Assembly: GCA_951804985.1 (NCBI GenBank)
Contig: OX638130.1
Coordinates: forward strand, 113,907,593-113,971,592
Direction of reading: 5' to 3'
Length of the DNA: 64,000 bases
Source of the DNA: Dryomyza anilis
Lineage: Eukaryota; Arthropoda; Insecta; Diptera; Dryomyzidae
The translations under genes and the position numbers were made by a program. Shown one piece after another: positions 13,049-24,500 of this stretch. The stretch's first letter is position 1. Each line of letters starts with the position of its first letter. A model generated the notes under the pieces. It worked only from the letters and a program-made list of their open reading frames with translations. It searched no databases and was not told where the DNA came from.

Positions 13049-14767
13049 AAAACTCTCTACTGTACACTACTACTTTAGCTGCAAGATTTTTTCAATTTTG
13101 TAACAGAAAAAATTGATTTCAAATTGAATTTGAGAATTTTTTTCACAAACACTTTTGAGGTTATGTTTTGCAATGGACAATGTTTTTTCACAGTGCTTTC
13201 TTGTGCTATTTTTGCAGTTATTCTTCGTTTTGTTTGCATTAAAAGTTACATAAACACTTTAGTTTTAATTTAGTTTTATGCCTTGGAATTAATTTAAACT
13301 TTAATGCACTTTATTTTGTCAGTTTTAAGCTGCACTGCCCACTTTTTGCACCAGACGAAAATTCAAATTCGCACGACGACGTCGGCTGAGTTCGTTTCTG
13401 GCGTTGCCAATTATTGCACAAATAACTGCATTCTTGACATATCTGACAGTTGGCACTGTGGCATAGATTAATAACACAAAATATTAAAATTTAGTTAAAT
13501 AATTAATTATTTAAAAGTTTTTTAGTAGTTCACTGAAAAACAATTTCAATAAATTCACTTAATCTTCAACGTCACAATACGCTATTTTTTAATTGCTTAA
13601 ATTTTTTCGTTTTATGTTAATTTTAATAAATTTAAATGTTTATTGCGAAAACATAAATTTATTATAAATTTTTCACTTTTTAGTTTTGTTTTTTTAATCA
13701 CTTTATTATAGTTTCATTAACTGTCACTTTTTATATTTAGAAATTCATTTTGTTTCGCGTATGTTTCTTACTTAAGATTTTTCGTTTTATTCAATTGCTG
13801 TGACATTCATAAATAAAAATGCCTTTACTATATTTATTGGTTTTATGCCGGGTTTTATCACTGTTCGACTCACAGATTTTAGCACAGCTTTGTATTATCG
13901 TTTATCACTTGTTTTAAACGTTAAACATTTAAATATATGCGCTTAAATTTTATGCATTATTTTTTTTCTATTATTATTCCTTCGTTTTTAATCTTTAAAA
14001 TGTTTTATAAATTATTTTTTTAAATTTCACAAATTTTGCACACGTTGCAAATGTTTGCCCACATTTCACAAAGACTTCATATTATATTATCTACTATATA
14101 GAAATGTCTGAAGTTTCAAAAAATTTCAACTAACGACAAAAAACGACGAATTTATTTTTGGTTTTATCAATTTTGTTCGTTGCTTCGTTACTGCGTGTAC
14201 ATTAGAGCCTTCACACACACGCGTTTCATATATTTTTCTTAAAAAATAGAGTAAAAAAAAAATATTGTTGCTATTGTAGTTGCGTATTTGTTGCTTGCTT
14301 TTATTTTATAGTGCTTGAATTAGTTGCTGCTGCTGCTTTCTTTTGTTGTCGTTTAGTTGTACGTAATTTTTATTTAAAACTTTTACAACCGTTTTTCGTC
14401 CGTTGTTTTGTCTGCCATCTGCTTTCAACAACCACTGAATTCAACTGCGAACGAATTCGGTTCGTCGTTGGTTGAGTTGCTGTGTTTGGCTGACTGTTTG
14501 TTGTTTGTTTGTTGAGTTCATTTTTTTTGTTTTCGATCTTTCGTATTCTCTCATATCTCATTCAAGAGAATATTTATTTTTATTCTCACCTAACTCTCTT
14601 TTTGCGCTCTCTTAATTTCAATCAATAATTTGAAATGGACTATTTGATTTAAATTTGTAAATAAGATTTTTCAGATGTTCAATTATTTACAATTAATAAT
14701 TTGCAAAAGTTGTCAAGCAAAATATTTTTTTTTTAATATTTTATAGTGTCCAATTTGTGAACTTTGG

Positions 14768-14805
14768 TATAAATAAAACCTGCATATATAAACTCCTTCA
14801 GCCAG
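14768..14805 (+). promoter_or_regulatory. Candidate TATA-plus-initiator core promoter
   Basis: TATAAATA at 14768-14775 is followed by an initiator-like TTCAGCC with its A at 14800. The TATA box therefore starts 32 bases before the putative start, which is the normal spacing. The following 200 bases are unusually complex for this interval. No coding frame follows on the plus strand, so the transcript, if any, is unknown; it could belong to an old transposon. Confidence 0.25.
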
Positions 14806-16189
14806 TATATACGAACTCGTCGTAGTCCACGAGCAGTCGAACAGAAACAGAATTTAAATTTCGAACGATCGCCCTGCATGTTCCACATTTTCAATATTCC
14901 GCGCTACGCTGCGGCAATGGCACACTCAACAGCTGATTACGGTTTTGCTGAATAGCGCTCTCTTCTTATCGATGTCTGGTGCTGTTGTTGTTGTGCCGTC
15001 GTCACGAATCGGTTAAAATTTTTCTGTTTGTTGTTGTTTTGTTTCATTCACGCTGCTTTTTCGCCTGATCACAATGCTGAAATGTGGTCCCAGCTGTTTT
15101 GGTTTCCTAGTAGAAATTATTTTACGGTCGAGATCGATAACATAATGTTGTCTGTAGTAATAGTTTTAATTTTAAAAATGGTACTTGAAAAAATAATAAT
15201 GAAGTATTTATTTTTATTTAAATTTGTGGACTTTAAAAAAAATGAACTTACTGATCAAAATCGATTTGAGACTTCTAAGACAATATTTTAGCGGATTTTT
15301 TTCCGTAACATTAAAGGTTTTTTTGCCTAATATTTTAGTGTAAAAAAGTATTTTTAACTAAAAAAAAGACAATATATGGCGCATATTCGTCGATTCTTTC
15401 GACATTTCGATGTCTAAAAAGTGATTTTGCAGGAGAAGCCTTTAAAGTTTTTAATAATTATATTGTTGTTTTTTTTTTCAAATAGACAGAAATACGTTTT
15501 TCACCATTTACCCCAAATTAAAAAAAAAATTTGTAAGATTGGTAAGTGTTTAATTTATGCTATGTATATTTTTATAATTTAGGATATGACAGGATATCGT
15601 GACAGAAAATATATTCAGATATACAGAATTAAAAAATTGAGTAACATTGTGAAGAAGTCGAATAATAATGTTACGGAATGGTCGATTTAAAGTAAAAATG
15701 AAATTTAAAATTTGAGTTTCAGAAAGAAATTAATTTTAGAGTCAAGTTTAAATTGTTGATGTATAATTCGGATATTAGACATTAAAAATTTTTATTAGAT
15801 TATTTGTAATATTTTAATAAAAAAAAATTATATTTTTCAAATATGTACTAAAAAAAGGGTTTTTTAAAATTTTTATTAAATTTTTGAATTTTTAATATTT
15901 ACTTTTTTTTTTACTTAAAATTAAAATTAAAAAAAAATTATATGTGGCATGCATAATTACTTCAAAAATGTGTAGAGTAACCGCTGTTAACGTTTGTAAT
16001 GCTCCAAATGTCATAGTTGGCAAATATAGTATTCAAATAACTGTAAACTTAAAATTTTTCATTTGATTTGGATAGGTACACCGAATTTCGATTTGTTTTA
16101 AGGCACTATATTTTTTTTTTCATTTCTGATAATGCAGTAAAAGAGGTTTAACAAAAAGTTAATTTAATGCAATGAGATACATATATCTA

Positions 16190-16400
16190 CAAAAGTGGTC
16201 GGATCCCAAGTTGGAATCCACCGACATTTTCATTAGCCGATAGCTTAGCTCGAGTGGTTTTTCTGTAATCGTGTTTTCAAAAGACAGACAGATGGACTCA
16301 GTTGATTTAGAATATATACCGATTCCAAATCCTTCGGCGCGGTACAAACAGGTGATCAAATTGAAAAATTGAATATACCCACTTTTTGTGCAGGTATTTT
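16190..16400 (-). repeat. Decayed 'ataccctac'-type dispersed repeat
   Basis: On the minus strand this segment resembles the repeat at 51678-52270. It shares the 'gggtatattcaattt', 'gtttgtac', 'gaat..gt.tatattc', 'ctgagtc' and 'gtctgtct' blocks in the same order. The copy is diverged and interrupted. No protein is encoded. Confidence 0.45.
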
Positions 16401-18463
16401 TTCTTGTAATAAAAATTAATATACTATAATAAAATACTATTAATTTTTAGTGATTTTTTTCTTGTAAATATGTAAATAACAACACAATTCAGTGCAACAA
16501 GTTAGTAATAAATTTCTATAATTCAAAATATATTTTTTTTTTAATTTCAATTTTACTAAAATATTTAATTGTTACTTTAAATTTTTAAAAATTAATATAA
16601 TTTTATAGCACTTGCGTAATTTCATCTCAAATGCGCTTCAAAATTATCCAAAATCCCATACAAAGCAAAATTACTCAAATTGCATAATTCATTTTAAATT
16701 ACTTAACAAATTACTCAAAAAGGTTTGAAAATTGACGGGATAAATGTTTTTGACAGTCAAAAATGTAAACAAAACAATTTTCAGTTATCTCTTTTAGAAA
16801 ATTATGAATTTTTTTTTAAATAAAATAATCATTTAAACATTATAAAAACGTTATTAGAGTAAACGGAGAACAAAATAGAAATACGAACAGCATTTGAACG
16901 GATTTATGAAGTGAACACAAAATTAACAATGGAAAATAACGCAAATTCGAATGTGAACGGATATCATTAATTTTAAAATTAGTCACAAAATGTCAGTAAT
17001 TTTGGCTCAGTCAGAACATAGCATTACATATTTTTTGTAGAACTTTTTCGTTTTTTTTTACTATATAAATATATTATTTTTTTGTGTATAGGGTATTATC
17101 GAAAAATGTTTTTAGCAAATACACATTTTACTATTAGCAAATACACAAACCCAGCGTGTGATGTGATTATTGCGAATTTCGATTATTTTTATTTACTTCT
17201 ATTTATTGAAATATTCAAATATATTTAAAAAAATAAATAATAATTTTAGTCAATTTTAAAAACAATTTAATTTTTTTTTTTAATAAAATAAATTTTGTTA
17301 AATTCGAAACAATTTTATAAACAGAACAAAGAAAACATATAATATATTTATTTTCTTGTGCATCAAAAAAATTAAATTTTTTGAACATTTTTATTTTATG
17401 GTGTTACATATATCAATATAAAATATGTTAATGAAATTCATAAACAATTTTACAAAAAATAATTTTAAACTGCGAAAAATGTTTAATAAAACAAAATGTC
17501 GCACAAAGAAAAACTCACTGAAATTTTGTAAAACGGTTCAACCGCTTCGCCGCTCGTTGACTCTTTTATCAGCAATTGAAAAAAAGAGTAAAATGTTTCG
17601 AAGAGAGTGCGCCGCGTCCCGTCGTCGATCGCCAGATGAATTTAGCAATAATGTAATTTGCGCTACGTGTAGAAAAAATGATTCAATCGTCTGTATTGCT
17701 TGTGTGATTTTTTTATATACATATTTTTTTAATTTTTTCTCACTTTGTAGATTTTTTTATTTTATTTTAATTGCTTTTACAAGCAGTTTTTATTTTTTGT
17801 AGCTGAAAAAATTCATTTAAAGAAAACATTCTCATGGCAGATCCAATAACGTGTTTGTATGTGTTCGTTTATTTATCTATACTTTTTTTTATAACCATAT
17901 TCTACATGCATTTTTGTTGTATTTGATTTATCAGCAAATATACTATATATATTTGTTAAGTATATAATTAGGAATTTAGCGCTGGGTTTTTTTTTCTCAC
18001 ACATTATATAATTTAAAATCGCATAATTTGCAGTAACGCTTAAACATTTACATTATATGTGTTATTTTGTTTTTGTTGTTGTTGTTGTTGCACAAGTATT
18101 TATCTGATAAATTCAATTATTTATATACGTTGCATATCTTCTTATTTACAAAAAGCGAAATTAAAAATAACTAAATATTTGTTGATTAACTATAAAAAAA
18201 GGGGGACATTTTTTGTTTAAACTACAGACTAAAAATAATAACAATTTAATAACGTCGCGCGCATATTTATGCTTGAGACTTGGGGACTTTAAGACGTTGA
18301 TATTTTCTTCTTTTTTTTTTGTTGATGATATTGTAATTTTGCAATTAATTAAAATTTGAAAAAAATATAAAATTTTTTAGAGTTTTTTTTTTCATCCAAT
18401 CGAAATGCTTTTGAAAACTGCGAATGTTGCGAAGGAAGCTGGAGAAGTTGGCATAATTAGCTA

Positions 18464-18555
18464 TTAACTGGATGGCGATGCGCCGCCGGCGCCACTTGGC
18501 TTGTTGCCCCACAACCAGTTTAAGAGCACCGTTGATGGTGATTGATTGCTTTGTG
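18464..18555 (-). CDS. lva: Golgin exon 6 (terminal)
   Basis: 92 bases after acceptor ATATTTAG. In the phase set by exon 5 it reads SQSNQSPSTVLLNWLWGNKP, then SGAGGASPSS and stop TAA at 18464-18466. The longer open frame through this spot is a different, spurious frame. The Trp-rich NWLWG tail is a likely membrane- or partner-contacting motif (inference). Confidence 0.7.
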
Positions 18556-21500
18556 CTAAATATGAAAAACAAAAAAAACAAAAAACAATACAAAAAACAG
18601 GTTTATAAATTAATTTTGTGATAACAAAAGCAAAAAAGTTGTTTTAAAACATACAAAAGTCGCTGCCAACTAATTCGGAAACAGCTGCCGATGGCATCTT
18701 GGCAATGTCCTGCTGTATCTGCTCCATCTGTCTGATGCGCTGATCGCGTTCCTCTTTGATAACTTTATCCTTGGCGTGACTGACGCTGTGCAGCTGCGAA
18801 AGTCTGTGAAAATGTAGCAGGCAAAATAAGGAAATAAATTAACAAAAATGCCGCAAGAAAAAAATAAACGAAATATGGCGAACATACTTTTGGCTCAGCA
18901 GCGCATTCGAGGCAGCGTCTGCTGTTGTGTTTTCGGCTGCAGTTGCAGCTGCTGCTGCGGTTGTGGCTTTAAGCGAGCTTTCGATGGTAGTAGCATCGGT
19001 GACATCTGCAGCATCCGTGGAAATATTTGTGGCAACTAAAGGAAAAGAAAGTTAATACAAATTTTAAACACTTGAAAATTTTCAATTTATTTATTAAATT
19101 AAATTAAATTTAAATTATTATTCATAAAATATAAATGTAATAAAATACTCAAAAATAAATCAAAATATATTGAATCTTAAAATAAAATTGAATTAAAAAA
19201 AAAATTAAATAAATTTTTTTTTTAATAAAAGTATAAAAAAAAAAAAATACAACTTATTTTTAAAAATAAAATTAAAACATTTAAATAAATTATTCAAATT
19301 TTAAATAAAAAAATATAATAAAAAAATAATAACTAACCTCAATTAAAATAATTAAAAAAAAAAACAAAATAATAAATTTAATACAAAATTTTAGAATCGA
19401 AATAAAAAAATGTATAAAAAATGTTATAAATAAAAAAATTAAATTTAAAAAAATAATTAAAATGAAATACTTTTTTTTAATAAAAATATAAAAAAAAAAC
19501 TAAAATACAATAAACTCACTTTTAAAAATAAAATTAAAACATTTAATCAAATTATTCAAAATATTAAATAAAAAAATAATAAATAATAAAAAATAATAAC
19601 CTCAATTAAAATAATTAAAAAAAAAAAAACAAAATACAAAATTTTAGAATAGAAATAACAAAATTAATAAAAATTGTTTAAATTTAAAAATTTAAATACA
19701 ACAAATAATAATATAAATTTTAAATATTTAATAATATATATAAAAAAAAAAATAAAAATAAAAAAAAGAAATAAATTAAAAACAAAAATAAAAAATATTA
19801 TTTAAATTGAAATAATTTTGTAATAAAAAAAGTAAAATAAAATACAAAAAAAAACGATAAAAATAAACTAAAATATAAAAAATTAAATAAAAATCAAATA
19901 AAAACAGAAATAAAAATAAAACAATATTATATCAAATTAAAAAATGTGCACAATTGTTGAAGTCAAAAAATAATAATTAAAAAATCGAATAAAACAAAAA
20001 AATAATAATAAATAAAAAAGAGGAAAATAAATTTTAAAAACAATAAGAACAATATAATTTAAATAATTTGAAATAAAAAGTAAAATAAAATACAAAAAAA
20101 AAAATAAACTAAAAAATAAAAAAAATAAAATAAAAAAACAACTAAAAAATAAATAAACGTAATATATTAAAAATATTTAAAAAAAATATTACATACCCAA
20201 ATTTGGAAAAAAATACAAAAGTAAAAAATAAAAATAAAATACAATTTATATACTTATAAACTAAAATAAAAAAAAACATTAAATAAAAAAACGTATAGTA
20301 AAAATTATAATAATATAAAAAAAAAATTAATAAAAATAATTCAATAAAAATCACAACTCACCCTCAACCGCCTGCGTTCTGATCGTCTCCACCTGCCGCA
20401 ACGTATTCGACAACTTTAGCTGCAGCGTGTCGCGCTCCTCCAACAGCGACACCAATTCGAGCGTCATCTCCTCGCAGCGCATGTCGCGTTGATGCAACAT
20501 GTAGAGCGCCAAGTCTAGTTCCGACTTGGGCACCACATTGTTGTCGTTCACCGACGCCGCCGCTTGACTTTGACGTCGTTGCGACGCCGTCATTGGTGAC
20601 TCCTGCGTAGTAGCACTCATGCCGCTGTGCGACAATGTCGTCTGCAGTTTAAATGGATCGTATTGTGCCGCCAAACGTGCGTATTCCGCCGAACGTATGG
20701 CCAGCTGTTCCTTGAGCGTAACGATTTCCATCTCTTGACTCTCAAGCGCTGACTGCATTTTCTCGATCAGCTCATCATCGTCCGCCTCTGCTTCACTCGT
20801 CTCGTTGATGATGCGATTTGTGGTGTGGCGACGCAGCGGCGTGCTTTCCTTGGATGCGGCTACGGAAGAGGAACGTGAAACACTACTCGAAGATTCGGCA
20901 GCTGAAGAGGTAGCGGCGCTGCTTTCAGCCGAAGCTAACGCATCTTGTTGTTGTTGCTGCTGCTGTTGATGTGCTGCAGTGTGTGTGGCAGCCTCTGTTG
21001 CAGCCGCTTCTATTGTCGCTTGTAGCGTCTCTATTTCTTGTTGCATTTTTGTTTCGCTCAACTTAAAGTCCTGCTCACGCTGCTCCAGATGCGCGCGCCA
21101 CATTTGCGCAATTTCGCCGCATTTCTGCTCGACGTGTGTCTCCCATTGTGCATTCAGCGCGGCAACATCAACCGCAGGCACTGTCGCGGCGTCAGTTTCC
21201 GCAACTTTAGCTTCAGCACCACTTTGCTGCAGTGTCTGCAGCGATTTGCGCAACTCTGCGATTTCAATATTCCGTGTGTCCAACTGCAGTACGCTCGCCT
21301 TTAGCTGATCCTCCAGTTCCAGACTGCTGAGCACATGGTTGTTCAGCACCTGCAGTTCGTTTTCCATGTGCGCACGCTCATCTTCAAGCTCACGAACGCG
21401 TTTGTTTTGCGTTTGCAGCTCCGTTTGTAGTCGACGCACTTCGTTATCGTCGACGTTGGTTTCGGATCGTTCAGTAATCGGCGACTGCTTCAGCTCCTTG

Positions 21501-24500
21501 TTGTTGCTATCCTGCAATTCCTTGGTTATCTGCAACGTTAGGTTATGTTCTAACTCCTGCTTGTCCTCTTCCAACTGCCTGACCTGCATCTTAAGCATGT
21601 GTAGTTCTTGATTCTTGGTTAGAATTTCGAGCACTAACTTCTCGGTTTGATCATCCCGCATTAGATCCTCGATCCGTTGCTTTAGATGTACGATCTCGGA
21701 CTCTTGCTCTTGCAGTTGCGCGCACAGCTCATCTGTATTATTGGAATTCTGCGGTTTCAACGATGTGCTCGCTTGCAGTTCCGTCAGCTGTTGCTCCAAC
21801 ACATTTTGCGTCTGCAACAATTCGCCCTTTTCTTGCGCCAATATTGCAAGTTGTGTCTCCAACTCAGCATTTGCCTGCAGCAATTCATCAGTGCGCGTGC
21901 GCACCGTAAGCAGCTGCGCCTGTGCCTCGTTTAGTTGTTGCTCTTGCGTCTCCAAAGTCTGCTGCAGAGCTACGTGCTGCAATTGCAGCTGTTCCAACTC
22001 TTTAGAAGTTTGTGGACTCTTCTGCAACTCTTCCAGTTTAGCACGCAACTCCAACAACTCCAGCATTTTCAGTTCCCGTTCCGCCTCCCACGTCTGAGAC
22101 AGTTTTGTCTGCTCCTCCTGCAGCTTTGAGTGCTCTTCTTGCATTTCATAGCACCTTTCTTGCAGCTGTTGATGCTGCAATTTAAGCTCATTATGTCCAC
22201 TCTTCTCTTCTTGTTCGCGTAATGACAGCTGTTGCTGTAGTTGTTGCACCTTTTGCTCAGCGCGTTCGGCATTAGCTTTCTCTTCCTCGAGCAGCGCCTG
22301 CAACTCTTGCCGATCACCGTTGCTGTCGTGCAGTTCAGCACGTAGCTCTTCAATGGTTTGCTGAACTGCCAAACTGGCATTGCCATCAGTTGTCTCTGCT
22401 GGATTTGTTACGAGAGGCGATATCACAACTTGAGTCTTCTCAATCTCTGTCGATTTCGCATCATGCTTATCCTCATCCGCACCACCCCAATCTTCGAGAC
22501 TGTTAAGCTTCTGTTGCAGCTCGCGTATGCGTGCCTGATACATTTGCACATCCATGTCCTGTCGCTCCTTTAACTCAGTCATACGTTCATTACCCGCCGT
22601 CAGTGTGTCGACTCGTTTTAACAGCTTTTCGCGTTCCAGTTGTTGCGCGTCTTGCTGTTTGCGATGTTCTGTGAGTCGTAACTCCAGTTGTGCGATTTGC
22701 GTGCGCAGTTCTTCCTGTATTGCGGCATCTAGATTGTCGAACATTGAGTCCATGGCATTGCTTGGACGACTGGTACTACTCGTTTGTTGTTGTTGCTGCA
22801 ATTCTTCCAACTTCACCTTGTACTCCTTAAGCTTCTTCATTAGCTTTCCAGATTTTAACTGTAATTCTTGTTTTTGCTGCTCACTGCGATCTTGCGCCAG
22901 TTGAAGTTCTTTTATGCGATCTTGCTGTTCCTGCAGCTCAATTTCCAACTGTTGTTCGCGCGTTATCAGCGAGTGTTTGGCCGATGTTACTGCTGTAGTG
23001 TTTGTGGCATAGTGTTCCGCTTCCGCAGCTGCCTCTTGTCCACCCCAGCTATCACCCCAGTCATCGGTTAGTTCAAAAACTGTTTGCGCTGCAGTTGCGT
23101 CTCCTCCGGCACATTCAGGCGGCTGACAAACATACGCTTTCTTAGCCACAATGAGCTCTTCCACCACCGGCTCACTGCAGACTTGCGGTATAATAAGCTG
23201 CTCGAATTCTGGCGCATGCGAAGCCCCGAAGAACATGTCTAGTGTTGGGGCAGCAGCTGCCATAGCTGCATCGAAGGGTGAAGGAGTGGGAATAATCTGT
23301 TGTTCCAGTTGTTCAACGCATGACTTTAACTGTGTTTCCTCTTCGCGACGCTGTAGCTGTTTCAATTGTTCGTCGCGTTCCTTTAACATGTTTTCAAACT
23401 GCTGCAGTTTTGTTTGCAATTCTTGCAGCTGCGTATCAGACGCTTGTTGCGCTTGTGAACTAATTTGACTGTCAAGTGTCTGCTGTAATAGTTGCTGCTG
23501 TTGTAACTGCTCTAATCGCAATTGAAGCTCTTGAATTTGCAGCTCCGAATAGCTGAGTTGTGCTTTCAAATCTGTGACATGCTGCTGTGTCTCTTGCTGC
23601 AATATTTGCTGCTGCGATTGCTGTTGATCCAGCCAATGTTGCTGCTCCGTTGCCAGGCGTTGCTGCTGCTCATCGCGTTCTTGCAACTGCAGCTCGGCAA
23701 CGCGTAGTCGTTCCTGAGCATCGCGCATGCGATCTTCAAGTTCTCCGTCCCGTTGATTGCGTAGCAGTAGCTTATTTTCAAGATCTTGCGCGTGTTTCTC
23801 CAAATCGGAAACATTGCGCTGCAAATCCTCGATCGTTGGTTGTTCTTCACTAACTAATGCATCGACGCTACCATGCCTTCTTGGTGCACCTGTGTCTACG
23901 GCGTATGTATCCATGGCGCGAGTAGGCACAATGTCGTCGAACGGCGATGGTATCATCTGTTCGTTGGCGAAGAATAGCGGTGGCGCAGGAATAATTTCAC
24001 TGCTTAGCGCTGAATGTGGTTGTTGCGTACGTTGTGGCATGCGTACTGCGTCCAACTCACGTTGCTTATCACTGAGCTGACGCTGCATCTCAAGATTACT
24101 CTCGTGCAGACTATGGTACTCAGACTGCAGTGAGTTAAAATCGCGTTGCACTCGTGCTGCCAGTTCAATTTTATCTGCCAGATCATGTTCCAAGCGTTCA
24201 AGACGCTGTTCCAATTCTGTAGATTGTGGCGCTGCTGGCATGGAAGATGGATTCGGCGGTGGAAGTCCAAATGCCAATGCAAACGGATCTGGCTGCGCTG
24301 ATGGCGCTGAAGCTGCCGCCACAGCTGCCAGTTGTAGCTGCAAGTTCTGCCGTTGATAGTTCTCAATAATCGATTCTTTTTCGGCCAACAGATCGGTAAG
24401 ACGTTTATTTTCCGTCTCAATAAAGACCTGATCGTCGGTCTGATTTTGACCGACCTGCATGCGCAGTGTATCCAGTTCCGAAATCTGCGTACGTAGTCCT

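Larger units (their letters stand above)
13049..18463. other. CycD-golgin intergenic region
   Basis: No convincing gene was found. The first 400 bases are probably the CycD 5' leader or promoter side. Complex islands lie at about 13320-13460, 14160-14560, 14760-15110 and 17530-17710. The rest is AT-rich. A decayed dispersed repeat lies at 16190-16400 (listed separately). The 17425-17802 open frame is mostly low complexity and is not called. Confidence 0.5.

Noticed and set aside
17425..17802. 125-codon plus-strand frame
   Set aside because: Ends are low-complexity Lys/Asn and Phe runs, with no family resemblance and no start context; only the central complex block is kept as a finding.
18345..18593. 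Open frame at the golgin 3' end (TKQSITINGALKL...)
   Set aside because: It overlaps the terminal exon in the wrong frame; splice phase selects the frame ending SGAGGASPSS.
20351..20361. Apparent stop of the 2199-codon golgin frame
   Set aside because: The stop lies past a consensus donor, and in-frame downstream exons exist.
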